A stretch of DNA of 64,000 nt from CAMCHP01 sp036835325 (GTDB lineage Bacteria > Bacteroidota > Bacteroidia > Flavobacteriales_D > Sanyastnellaceae): the NCBI GenBank assembly GCA_036835325.1, contig DAITMF010000008.1:1-64000 (forward strand), in the 5' to 3' direction. The notes beneath the pieces were generated by a model. It was given only the letters and a program-made list of their open reading frames with translations, was not told the DNA's origin and searched no databases. Position numbers and translations under genes: made by a program. Below are positions 24,451 to 33,136 of this stretch, piece by piece. Every line of letters begins with the position of its first letter. Positions within the stretch are counted from its first letter, which is position 1.

Positions 24451-25737
24451 TCAGTACTTCCCTTGGTATTTGAGGTAGAGTTGCAGTTGGCGGTTTGAGA
24501 GGTCGATCTCGCGTCCGTCGATGAATGCCAAGGTCACTTTGTTGCCGAGCATGTCAAGGGCATCTCCATCGGAGATGAACAACGTGGCTGACTTCCCTTT
24601 CTCGATTGAACCGTAGCGGTCATCGATGCCCAAAATCTTTGCTGTGTTCAGCGAGAGTGCAGCGACGGCCTTCTCGTAGTCGAGGCCATACGCTACTGCC
24701 GTACCCGCGTAAAACGGCATGTTTCGCGTGCCCATGCGCTCCATATCACCGGCATTCTGGAGACAGAAAAGCACCCCTGCATCGTTGAGCAGCTTGGGCA
24801 GTCTATAAGTAAGGTCAACGTCGTCTTCGGTGAAGCGTGGCAATTCGTGCAAGCGTTGCACCATCACCGGCACACTGTTATCGACCAGCAGTTCGGTGCA
24901 CAAGTGGCTGTCAGAACCACCCACGATCACCATTCGCGGAATCGAGAATGCCCGCTTCAGGTGAATAGCTTCTTGAATTTGGCGCACGTCATCGGCATGG
25001 ATGTAGAGCGCAAGTTCACCGCTGAAGAGTGCGCACATGGCCGCGAACTTCACTTCGGTGACATCGGAAGGACGGTCGCACCATGCCTTGGCTTCAGTGA
25101 AGAAACGTTCGATTTCGTGTTTCTGCTGGTCGTAAGTCTTCATTTTCACTACTTCCATGCCGTTTCCACGGTGGCGGTGGTGCGTGTACGGCCAATTGAG
25201 GTGTATGCCATCGACCATTTCGATGGCGGCATCTTCCCAGTTCCACGCATCGAAATGAACAATGCCGCTGCTGCCGGCAATGGTGCCGCCTCGTGGCGTG
25301 ATTTGGCCCAACAAAACGCCGTTTGAGCGCACCGTTGGAGTGATTTCACTTTCGGTGTCGTAGGCGATTATGGAGCGGACATTCGGACGAAAAGTTCCGA
25401 TCTCATAGACATCGGTTGCCGCACGAACGGCGTCAATTTCGGCGAGTCCGATGGTTGAGTTTGGCGCGATAAACCCCGGGTAGAGGTGTTTGCCTCTCGC
25501 ATCGATGATTTTATCCCACCCAAGTGTACCTGCTTCATCGGCTATGCCAACGAACAGTATGGTTCCACCGTCGAAACCGACGGCCCCGTTTTCGATGACG
25601 GTTCCCGCTCCGGTGTGCACGGTTGCACCGGTAATCAAAATGCTTCGCATCTGTTTTCGACCCGGAGTGATTTGATCAACGGCACTAAATGCCAGTGATA
25701 CCAGTGCAGCGACGGTTAGAATGGTGTATGTTCTCAT
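24451..25737 (-). CDS. secreted amidohydrolase-family protein with degenerate metal site
   Basis: A 428-residue imidazolonepropionase-like (composite-domain) amidohydrolase with a hydrophobic N-terminus. The sequence after the first beta domain reads HLYPGFIAPNSTIG, where active enzymes have GxIDxHxH; the metal-binding HxH is absent. Later strands are kept (FSIPRMVIVGGSDSHLC, then LSLNTAKILGIDDRYGSIEKG). It may be a non-catalytic partner of the adjacent 1013-residue protein. The start (ATG 25737) overlaps that gene's stop by four bases (ATGA), implying stoichiometric expression. No substrate can be assigned. Confidence 0.8.
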   Translation of the reverse strand: MRTYTILTVAALVSLAFSAVDQITPGRKQMRSILITGATVHTGAGTVIENGAVGFDGGTILFVGIADEAGTLGWDKIIDARGKHLYPGFIAPNSTIGLAEIDAVRAATDVYEIGTFRPNVRSIIAYDTESEITPTVRSNGVLLGQITPRGGTIAGSSGIVHFDAWNWEDAAIEMVDGIHLNWPYTHHRHRGNGMEVVKMKTYDQQKHEIERFFTEAKAWCDRPSDVTEVKFAAMCALFSGELALYIHADDVRQIQEAIHLKRAFSIPRMVIVGGSDSHLCTELLVDNSVPVMVQRLHELPRFTEDDVDLTYRLPKLLNDAGVLFCLQNAGDMERMGTRNMPFYAGTAVAYGLDYEKAVAALSLNTAKILGIDDRYGSIEKGKSATLFISDGDALDMLGNKVTLAFIDGREIDLSNRQLQLYLKYQGKY

Positions 25738-28700
25738 CGGTTCTCTTCGGTTAAGGTGTCACAGTGGTAATGGCGAGGCAATTTCTCGGTGGGCTTTTTA
25801 CCGCCACCACCGCCGTTGTCGAGCATTTTCTGGATGAGCCGTGCACGTTCTGCGGTGATGAATGCCCGCAGGCGCTTATCTTCTTCGGCATCGAATAAAC
25901 GACGGCCGTCAACAAAGGTCGCTTCAGCCTTGGCGTAGATGCTCAACGGATGGTCAGACCACACAACCAAGTCAGCGTCTTTCCCTGCCTTGAGTGACCC
26001 CGTTTGGTCGTCTAAGTGCAAAAGCTTCGCCGGATTGAGGGTGACAAACTTAAGGGCTTCGGCTTCGGGTACATTGCCGTACTTCACGGCTTTCGCAGCT
26101 TCTTGGTTGAGGCGGCGCGCCATTTCGGCATCGTCGCTGTTGAACGCCGTGGTCACACCTTGGCTCCACAGTACCGCCCCGTTGTAAGGAATGGCATCTT
26201 TCACTTCGTACTTGTAGGCCCACCAATCAGAGAAGCTTGACCCTCCGGCACCGTGTTGCGCCATTTTATCGGCCACCTTGTACCCTTCGAGGATGTGCGT
26301 GAACGTATTCACGGTGAACCCGAGCGAGTCGCCCACGTGCATGAGCATGTTGATTTCGTCTTGGCGGTAGCTGTGGCAACTGATGAAGCGCTCTTTGTTT
26401 AGGATTTGGAGGATGGTCTCCATCTCAAGGTCGCGGCGCGGAGCCGGCGGTACGTCGCCTTTGCGCTTCTTCAGCAAGGCTGATTTATATACGGCCCACT
26501 CCTCGCCGTACTCACGTGCACGGATGAAGTGGTCATAGTACACTTGTTCTACGCCCATGCGCGTTTGTGGGAAACGCGACGAGTAGTAATCGCCCCAATT
26601 CGACTGTTTCACGTTCTCTCCCAAGGCAAACTTGATAAAGGGCGATGCACCTTCAATTTGCATTTCATCGGGCGTGAATCCCCACCGGAGTTTCACAACA
26701 GCACTTTGCCCACCAATTGGGTTGGCCGAGCCATGAAGGAGCTGCGCAGCGGTAACGCCTCCGCTGAGTTGGCGGTAAATGTTAATGTCTTCAGAGTTTA
26801 CAACACTTCCTATGCTGACCTCTGCTGAGCTGGCTTGGGTTCCTTCGTTAACACCTCCGCTCACCCCGATGTGCGAGTGCTCATCGATGATGCCGGGGGT
26901 GACGTGTTTTCCGCTGGCGTTGAACTCGGTGACCTGAACCCCTTTGCCGACAAGGGCTGAGGCGTTGAGATCGCGTCCTACGGCGATGATTTTGCCCTTG
27001 TGAATGAGCACTTGTCCGTTCTCAATCACGCCTTCTTCTTCGCAGGTCCAAACAGTGGCGTTGGTGATTAGAAGGGTTTCCTGAGCGGGCATCTGCGCGC
27101 GTCCGTAGGCCGTGAAAGGGTACAAAACAGATCCCACTTCATCCACCTGCGATGGCTCTTTTTTGTTTTCTTCTTGGATGGATGCTTTGGTTCGTCGAGC
27201 GCTCCACTCGACCCATGTTCCATTGGATGCTTGGCCTTTACCGCGAAGCCATCCATCCTCATCCCCAAAAAAACTACCACTGAGCATGGTAACCCCCTCG
27301 AAGTGCTTTTCGAGCGCAGCGAAGCGCAGGCTGACCAAGGCATCGTCTTGCGCGATTTTCACATCAACAGATGCGGTGTCGCTGCCTGCAATTGCCGTGA
27401 TTTTGCCCTCGGGTTTGCCGGGCGACCCTGAAATGGTCATTTGCAGGGTCTTGCCCTCGATTAGCAGCTCGTAGTCGCCGGAGAGGTCAAGTGCATTGCG
27501 GTTTGTGTATACGTGCTGGGTGCCATTGACCCAGTTTTCAAGTATGCGCGTTCCAGGATCGAACAGGTCGCCATCGGCTACGATGAAGTTGGCGATGTAG
27601 CCTTTTTGCAGACGGCCGAGGCGGTCATCGGCCTTGATGAGTTTGGCGGGTGTTTCGGTCAATGCGCGAAGGGCGGCCTCTTTTGGCAAACCGTGTGCGA
27701 TGGCCGTGCGGATGCGATCGAGCATTGAGCCGGCTTCTTTGAGGTCGTTGGCCGTGAATGCGAACGGGATACCTGCTTTGTGCACCCGTGCGGCGTTGGT
27801 TGGGGCGAGCTCCCAATGCTTGAGTTCGGCGAGCGATACGAGGCGGGCGAGGTAGGGGTCGCTAACATCGATCGCTTCGGGGTAATCCAATGAAAGAATG
27901 AGGGCTCCACCGGTTTTGGCTACGGCATCGAGGCGTTGGTAGCTGTCGCCGTTCTCCTTGTAAATGAAGGGCAACGAAAATTCATCACCGATTTTATCGG
28001 CACGCAAAATATCGAGCACATCGCTGCAATGGAAGAGCCACGGCAGGGTACGAATGCGGTTCAGTGCCTCTAGGCTGAGGTTTGATTCAATGCGGTTGCC
28101 ACCGTTGGCGTACCAATCAGCATCGTACAAGGTTTGGCGCAAGAGTGCCACCGACCCCATAAGCGAACTCGGGTAATCTTGGGTGCTCGTGCCTTTTCGG
28201 AACGACGCCACAGCGGCTGCTTCACTTGTGAGCACGGCCTTGTGGTCGTTGTCGTCGAGTACCACAAGGCTGGCTGTGCCGCGGATGATGCCGTCGTGGA
28301 CATGGGTCAGTACGGCTCCGAAGCCGGCTTTACGCAGTGCTTCGTGGCGGTCGCTGTTGTTGGCTGAAGCGTAGTTTTCTGCTGCACGGATTTCCGGACG
28401 GATGGCTTCATTCCAGCCAAAGGCGCCTTTCTTTGACGATTCATCTTGAGGCCCATGTTGGCGCTCTGCACGGCGTGCCTCCGGCATACCGGCATCGCTC
28501 CAGAGGTCAATGAAGGATGGGTAAATGTGTGTGCCAGACGCGTCAATGCGCACAGCGGCATCGTAGTCACCTACTTGACCCACCGCAACGATGACCCCAC
28601 GTGAAACGGCGATATCGCCTGTGATTTCGGTACCCGCATCGGTATGCAGCGTGGCGTTCTCGAGGATGTACACCGAACTGCCCTTATCGAGGGTACCATT

Positions 28701-28775
28701 CACAGGAAAGCTGGGTTGCGCCAAGGTGCACAACGCGAAGAAGGCAAAAGCGCCAAAAAGAAAAAGGTATTTCAT
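25734..28775 (-). CDS. large secreted protein with two amidohydrolase domains
   Basis: A 1013-residue protein with a signal peptide (1-19, ending CTLAQ). Domain 1 (about 30-430) is degenerate: the metal motif is replaced by SFIDLWSDAG, though FTANDL and the C-terminal RLGRLQKGYIANFIVADGD remain. A linker of about 130 residues follows. Domain 2 (about 590-1000) keeps IIDEHSHIG (HxH), CHSYRQDEI, THILEG and FNSDD, and so looks metal-binding and active. Its end lies in the operon with the smaller amidohydrolase. It is probably an extracytoplasmic hydrolase of cyclic amides or dipeptides (inference). Confidence 0.82.
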   Translation of the reverse strand: MKYLFLFGAFAFFALCTLAQPSFPVNGTLDKGSSVYILENATLHTDAGTEITGDIAVSRGVIVAVGQVGDYDAAVRIDASGTHIYPSFIDLWSDAGMPEARRAERQHGPQDESSKKGAFGWNEAIRPEIRAAENYASANNSDRHEALRKAGFGAVLTHVHDGIIRGTASLVVLDDNDHKAVLTSEAAAVASFRKGTSTQDYPSSLMGSVALLRQTLYDADWYANGGNRIESNLSLEALNRIRTLPWLFHCSDVLDILRADKIGDEFSLPFIYKENGDSYQRLDAVAKTGGALILSLDYPEAIDVSDPYLARLVSLAELKHWELAPTNAARVHKAGIPFAFTANDLKEAGSMLDRIRTAIAHGLPKEAALRALTETPAKLIKADDRLGRLQKGYIANFIVADGDLFDPGTRILENWVNGTQHVYTNRNALDLSGDYELLIEGKTLQMTISGSPGKPEGKITAIAGSDTASVDVKIAQDDALVSLRFAALEKHFEGVTMLSGSFFGDEDGWLRGKGQASNGTWVEWSARRTKASIQEENKKEPSQVDEVGSVLYPFTAYGRAQMPAQETLLITNATVWTCEEEGVIENGQVLIHKGKIIAVGRDLNASALVGKGVQVTEFNASGKHVTPGIIDEHSHIGVSGGVNEGTQASSAEVSIGSVVNSEDINIYRQLSGGVTAAQLLHGSANPIGGQSAVVKLRWGFTPDEMQIEGASPFIKFALGENVKQSNWGDYYSSRFPQTRMGVEQVYYDHFIRAREYGEEWAVYKSALLKKRKGDVPPAPRRDLEMETILQILNKERFISCHSYRQDEINMLMHVGDSLGFTVNTFTHILEGYKVADKMAQHGAGGSSFSDWWAYKYEVKDAIPYNGAVLWSQGVTTAFNSDDAEMARRLNQEAAKAVKYGNVPEAEALKFVTLNPAKLLHLDDQTGSLKAGKDADLVVWSDHPLSIYAKAEATFVDGRRLFDAEEDKRLRAFITAERARLIQKMLDNGGGGGKKPTEKLPRHYHCDTLTEENR

Positions 28776-28793
28776 CCTTACAGGTTTCTACTG

Positions 28794-28801
28794 CGAAGGT
28801 A
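28794..28801 (-). promoter_or_regulatory. -7 box TACCTTCG for the amidohydrolase-queA operon
   Basis: Minus-strand TACCTTCG, one mismatch from TAnnTTTG, 18 bases before ATG 28775. It lies back to back with the plus-strand nfu box at 28848. Confidence 0.45.
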
Positions 28802-28847
28802 AACACGGCCGCGCCTCGCAGTGTTTCATTCAAGGTACTTTGTCACG

Positions 28848-28855
28848 TACCTTTG
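28848..28855 (+). promoter_or_regulatory. -7 box TACCTTTG for the nfu gene
   Basis: Exact TAnnTTTG match, 33 bases before ATG 28889, within the short divergent region. Confidence 0.55.
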
Positions 28856-28888
28856 CCGTGTTGAAATGAACTTCGAAGATACTTGATT

Positions 28889-29518
28889 ATGGAAAAGCGC
28901 AGAATACCCACCGCAGTTTATGCAGAGATGACCCCAAATCCGGCAGTGATGAAGTTCGTTGCTGACCGCATGTTGATTGACGGGGGAGCGCAAGCCGCCT
29001 ACACCACAAAAAGTGCTGCTGCCGGCTCTTCGCCGCTTGCCGAAGAACTGTTTAACTTTCCGTTTGTGACCGCGGTGTTCATTTCAGGCAACTACGTCGC
29101 CGTTACCAAAGACGACTCGTTGGGGTGGGAAATGATTGTACAGCAGTTGCGCGAGTACTTGCGTGAATGGTTGATGGAGCATGAGGTATGTGTTACGCAG
29201 GTTCCTGACGTTTTGCCTGAGCCTCCGGCGGATGAGCGGCCTTCGGTGACTGCATCGGCTGATTTCATCAACGAGAGCGAGGTCGTTCCTTCAGCTTTTG
29301 ACGATCAAATCCGCGATCTTCTTGACAATTTCGTGCGGCCTGCCGTTGAGCAAGATGGTGGGGCAATCGACTTCAAGGCGTACAAAGAAGGCAAAGTTTA
29401 CGTGCACATGCGCGGTGCTTGCGCCGGATGCCCGAGCTCAATGCAAACCTTGAAGAACGGCATTGAAAACCTTTTGAAAGCCCACATCCCAGAGGTTACC
29501 GAAGTGGTTGCAGGCTAA
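28889..29518 (+). CDS. NifU-like iron-sulfur scaffold/carrier protein (Nfu)
   Basis: A 209-residue Nfu protein. The N-terminal Nfu_N domain (about 1-90; MTPNPAVMKFV and FNFPFVTAVFISGNYVAVTK) and the C-terminal NifU domain (about 130-205) carry the Fe-S ligand pair C178/C181 in GACAGCPSS. It carries or builds 4Fe-4S clusters for target enzymes; the radical SAM protein at 60745 is one candidate client in this window. ATG 28889 (MEKRR) is preferred to the TTG two codons upstream. Confidence 0.92.
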   Translation: MEKRRIPTAVYAEMTPNPAVMKFVADRMLIDGGAQAAYTTKSAAAGSSPLAEELFNFPFVTAVFISGNYVAVTKDDSLGWEMIVQQLREYLREWLMEHEVCVTQVPDVLPEPPADERPSVTASADFINESEVVPSAFDDQIRDLLDNFVRPAVEQDGGAIDFKAYKEGKVYVHMRGACAGCPSSMQTLKNGIENLLKAHIPEVTEVVAG

Positions 29519-29550
29519 GATTCTACCGCAATTTTCTGGTAATCAACAGA

Positions 29551-29569
29551 AAGATGTAGGAAACATCTT
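29551..29569 (+). terminator. weak hairpin after nfu
   Basis: AAGATGT (29551-29557) and ACATCTT (29563-29569) pair around AGGAA. The following ACTTTAAG lacks a good T run, so this may be a 3' end stabiliser rather than a terminator. Confidence 0.3.
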
Positions 29570-29648
29570 ACTTTAAGATGGGCAATGCTGTGTCGGATGC
29601 GCTAAACTCGTAGCGCTAATTTGCGCTTCCAACTAAGTACTTGCTTTT

Positions 29649-31547
29649 ATGAGAAAAAACATTGGTTTACTTATCCTGACCTTACTTTCCTCGTATTCAC
29701 TTTTTGCGCAGCAGATGCCGCTTGAACCTGCGCCGGGCTCGTTTATCAACGGAGTTCGGCCTGAACAAGGTGCGCACCGAGCCGAAGCAGTCATATGGTC
29801 GGAAGACTTCGCCAATGGTATTCCAGAAAGCTGGACGCAGGTCGCCGATCCCAATGGCGCATTTTTTGAATACCGCGGCCCAATGACCAATCCGAGCAAC
29901 TTAATTGGCACGCGGGGCAGTTGTGTAAACGTGAACAACCCAATCGGCGAGCCCATTGAATCACCTACCGCCGACAATGGGTTCATCATTTTCGACTCAA
30001 ACTTTTGGGACGATAACATCGGCCCGTGTGGCAACTTCGGCGTGGGAGAATTCCCCGGCCCGCACTTCACCATGCTCACTACTGACTACATTGACCTGAC
30101 CGGCTACACAAGTTTGGGCATGCGCCTGAACCAATACATGAAAAACTATTTGGCACAAACGCGCATCGAATACAGCATTAACGATGGCGAATGGGCAGTA
30201 CTCTGGAGCAATACTGTGCCGCAATTTTCAGGTGAAACTGAGAAAAACGCCTTCGTGCGCTTCAATGTGAGCGATGCCATTGCCGATCAGGCAAATGTGC
30301 GATTGCGCTTTGTGTTCGACGGCAACTACTACTTCTGGATGATCGACGACATCGCAATTTTCGAGATTTTTGAAAACAACCTCGTCATTGATCAAACCAA
30401 CTACGGCAATTACATCCCATTCAACCCGCTCGGAAGCGGCTACCAAGACCTCGAATACGCTGTGTACCCATCGGCAATGGCGCCGAACTTGCATTTTCAA
30501 GCCCAAACCTACAATTGGGGTTCAGCGCAGCAAACGGACGCTAGGCTCTACACCGATGTGGTAAACGACCTCACCGGCGACACCATCTACACCGCCAACT
30601 CGACGGCACTCACCTTAGCGCCCGACGATGGGACGAATTTCACGGCTCCGACTTTCCAAATGGACGGCAGCCTCGCCCCCTACTCAATACACTACTACGT
30701 CGAAGGCAACCAAGAAGATGAATTCCCACAAGCCAATCGTGTGATTCGAAACTTTGAGGTGACCGACTACATCTATGCCCGCGACCGCCAAGAAACCGAA
30801 GGCATCTTCGTACCCAGTCCTGGCCTGTTCGGCACGCAATACGAAGTGGGCAACTTCTACCAAATCACCGCAGAAGACCAAGTGGCGCAATCAATCAGCA
30901 TCGGTGTAGGCGTGGGCACCAACCCCAATGCCTCCGTGTATGGTCGTATCTACAAAATCGGGCTTCAAGGTGGAGGAGTGACTGCTGAAATTGTTGCCGA
31001 AACCAGTGAGTACCCCATCAATCAATGGGCGTTCAACAACGTTGGCGACAACCGTGTAATGACCATTGACCTCGAAGAACCCGTGCTCCTCGATAAAGAC
31101 TCGGCCTACCTTGTTATGGCCGGTGCACCGGGCGGTGCAGGCAGTGTACTGTTCCCGGTGAGCGGAAATTCACCCGACTTTTCATCCATGGCCCGCTTCT
31201 ACCCCAGCAGTTGGTTTTTCTTTGTTCGCACGCCACTGGTGCGCGTGAACTTCGGTATCGTTGAAAACGTACAAGAAAAAGCCACCGCTGACTTGGCGTT
31301 CAAGTGCTTCCCGAATCCGGCGAGTGAACTCCTCAACTTGCGCTTCGAATTGCCTGAAAGCGCCGCCACAACACTGTTGATTTACGACCAGACCGGACGC
31401 ATCGTTCACACCGAACAATTCGGCCGCTTGAACACCGGTGAGCAACGCCGCACCGTTGACGTAAGCCGTCTTGCCAATGGCTGGTACGTGGCTTCGCTGC
31501 AAACCCCAACGCAAACCAAAAACGAAATGGTGGTCATCAGAAGGTAA
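29649..31547 (+). CDS. T9SS-secreted protein with type A sorting domain
   Basis: A 632-residue secreted protein with a signal peptide (1-20, ending LFAQ). An N-terminal region of about 50-235 has the WSEDFANGIPESW start and a MIDDIAIFE end seen in choice-of-anchor (MAM/jelly-roll-like) domains. A beta-rich middle follows. The C-terminal T9SS type A domain spans about 555-632, with CFPNPASELLNLRFELPES at its start, LLIYDQTGRIVH in the middle and a terminal KNEMVVIRR. It should be exported across the outer membrane and attached to the cell surface. Function unknown. Confidence 0.85.
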   Translation: MRKNIGLLILTLLSSYSLFAQQMPLEPAPGSFINGVRPEQGAHRAEAVIWSEDFANGIPESWTQVADPNGAFFEYRGPMTNPSNLIGTRGSCVNVNNPIGEPIESPTADNGFIIFDSNFWDDNIGPCGNFGVGEFPGPHFTMLTTDYIDLTGYTSLGMRLNQYMKNYLAQTRIEYSINDGEWAVLWSNTVPQFSGETEKNAFVRFNVSDAIADQANVRLRFVFDGNYYFWMIDDIAIFEIFENNLVIDQTNYGNYIPFNPLGSGYQDLEYAVYPSAMAPNLHFQAQTYNWGSAQQTDARLYTDVVNDLTGDTIYTANSTALTLAPDDGTNFTAPTFQMDGSLAPYSIHYYVEGNQEDEFPQANRVIRNFEVTDYIYARDRQETEGIFVPSPGLFGTQYEVGNFYQITAEDQVAQSISIGVGVGTNPNASVYGRIYKIGLQGGGVTAEIVAETSEYPINQWAFNNVGDNRVMTIDLEEPVLLDKDSAYLVMAGAPGGAGSVLFPVSGNSPDFSSMARFYPSSWFFFVRTPLVRVNFGIVENVQEKATADLAFKCFPNPASELLNLRFELPESAATTLLIYDQTGRIVHTEQFGRLNTGEQRRTVDVSRLANGWYVASLQTPTQTKNEMVVIRR

Positions 31548-31575
31548 GCTGAGCCACTTGAATACGTGTGTTTCT

Positions 31576-31606
31576 GCCGCCGGTGCGCTTCACCGGCGGC
31601 TTTTTT
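31576..31606 (+). terminator. terminator after the T9SS gene
   Basis: GCCGCCGGTG (31576-31585) pairs perfectly with CACCGGCGGC (31591-31600) around CGCTT and is followed by six T. The -7 box of the GH3 gene begins immediately after it. Confidence 0.9.
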
Positions 31607-31609
31607 ATT

Positions 31610-31617
31610 GACCTTTG
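31610..31617 (+). promoter_or_regulatory. -7 box GACCTTTG for the GH3 operon
   Basis: One mismatch from TAnnTTTG, six bases before ATG 31624, directly after the terminator T run. Confidence 0.45.
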
Positions 31618-31623
31618 CAAGCG

Positions 31624-33117
31624 ATGGGATTAAAATCGGCACTCAGTAAACCCTTTGCCAGGTTAATCGTTGGCCGCTCGGCTGAAGAAGCTCGCCGCGC
31701 TGTTGAACTGCAGCAAAGCACCTTCGCGGCCCTCGTTTCAGATGCCGCACACACCGCCTTTGGTCGCGATCACCGCTTCAACCAAGTGCGCACACCTGAT
31801 GAATTCAGACAGGCCGTACCCCTCAACGATTACGAAGCCCTCAAACCCTACATCGAACGCACCATGCAAGGTGAACGCGATGTTCTGTGGAAGGGTCTCC
31901 CCCTCTATTTCTGCAAAACCAGCGGCACAACGAGCGGCACAAAGTTCATTCCGCTCACCAAAGAATCGATGCCCAACCACATCAACTCGGCTCGAAATGC
32001 CCTGCTCAGCTACATCGCAGAAACAGGCAAGGCGCGCTTCGTTGATGGCAAAATGATCTTTTTGCAGGGCAGCCCTGTACTCCATCACCTTGAGTCAGGG
32101 ATTCCGTACGGACGTCTATCGGGCATTGTGGCGCACCACGTACCCGGCTATTTGCAACGAAACCGCCTGCCTTCGATGGCCACCAACAGCATCGACGATT
32201 GGGAAACCAAGCTCGACGCTGTGGTAAGCGAAACCATCGACCAAAACATGACCCTGATTTCGGGCATACCATCGTGGGTTCAGATGTATTTCGAGCGCTT
32301 GCTCGAACGCTCGGGAAAGAGCGACATCCGTACACTTTTTCCCAATTTTTCGCTGTTTGTTTATGGCGGTGTGAACTTTGCCCCGTACAAGGCCCGTTTT
32401 AATGAGCTCATTGGCTCATCCATCCCTACAGTAGAAACCTATCCGGCCAGTGAAGGCTTTATCGCCTACCAAGATTCGCAAAGCCAGCCGGGCCTGCGAC
32501 TTACCATTAACGACGGCATTTGGTACGAGTTCATTCCTGCCGATCGCTACTTCGAAGAAAATCCGCCGCGTTTGTCGCTCGATCAGGTCGAGCTCGGCGT
32601 GAACTACGCCCTCGTTTTGAACACGAACGCTGGGATGTGGGGCTACAGCATTGGCGACACCGTGAAGTTCGTGTCGCTTGACCCTCCGCGCATTGTGGTG
32701 ACCGGCCGCATCAAGCACTTCACCTCGGCATTTGGCGAGCACGTTATTGCCGAGGAGGTTGAGCGTGCGCTGACCGAAGCGATGGCCGCGTACCCGTGCG
32801 CTGTGCGTGAATTCCACGTCGCGCCGCAGGTGAATCCGACCGAGGGCTTGCCGTACCATGAATGGCTCATCGAATTCGAGCATGAACCACATGATTTGCA
32901 GGCTTTTGCTGACGTCATCGACAACTCCATGCGTCGGCAAAACATCTACTACAATGACCTCATCGCGGGCAACATCTTGCGCCGTGTGGTGATCACCGCC
33001 TTGCCAAAAGGCCGCTTCGAACAGATGATGAAACAGCGCGGAAAACTGGGTGGCCAGAACAAAGTGCCCAGGTTGTCCAATGACCGCGAAGTGGCCGATG
33101 CGCTTCACAGGGCATGA
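31624..33117 (+). CDS. GH3 auxin-responsive-promoter family protein (acyl-adenylating)
   Basis: A 497-residue ANL-superfamily protein of the GH3 type. The ATP/AMP motif is CKTSGTTSGTKFIPLT (about 98-113), with YPASEGFIAY in the middle, GYSIGDTVKF and VTGRIKHFTSAFGEHV before the small C-terminal domain. Plant GH3 enzymes conjugate amino acids to carboxylic hormones. Bacterial members are common in Bacteroidota but their substrates are mostly unknown. ATG 31624 (MGLKSAL) is preferred to the TTG at 31615. It is followed by a VWA protein after 19 bases. Confidence 0.88.
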   Translation: MGLKSALSKPFARLIVGRSAEEARRAVELQQSTFAALVSDAAHTAFGRDHRFNQVRTPDEFRQAVPLNDYEALKPYIERTMQGERDVLWKGLPLYFCKTSGTTSGTKFIPLTKESMPNHINSARNALLSYIAETGKARFVDGKMIFLQGSPVLHHLESGIPYGRLSGIVAHHVPGYLQRNRLPSMATNSIDDWETKLDAVVSETIDQNMTLISGIPSWVQMYFERLLERSGKSDIRTLFPNFSLFVYGGVNFAPYKARFNELIGSSIPTVETYPASEGFIAYQDSQSQPGLRLTINDGIWYEFIPADRYFEENPPRLSLDQVELGVNYALVLNTNAGMWGYSIGDTVKFVSLDPPRIVVTGRIKHFTSAFGEHVIAEEVERALTEAMAAYPCAVREFHVAPQVNPTEGLPYHEWLIEFEHEPHDLQAFADVIDNSMRRQNIYYNDLIAGNILRRVVITALPKGRFEQMMKQRGKLGGQNKVPRLSNDREVADALHRA

Positions 33118-33136
33118 TTCTTGCACACGAAACGGC

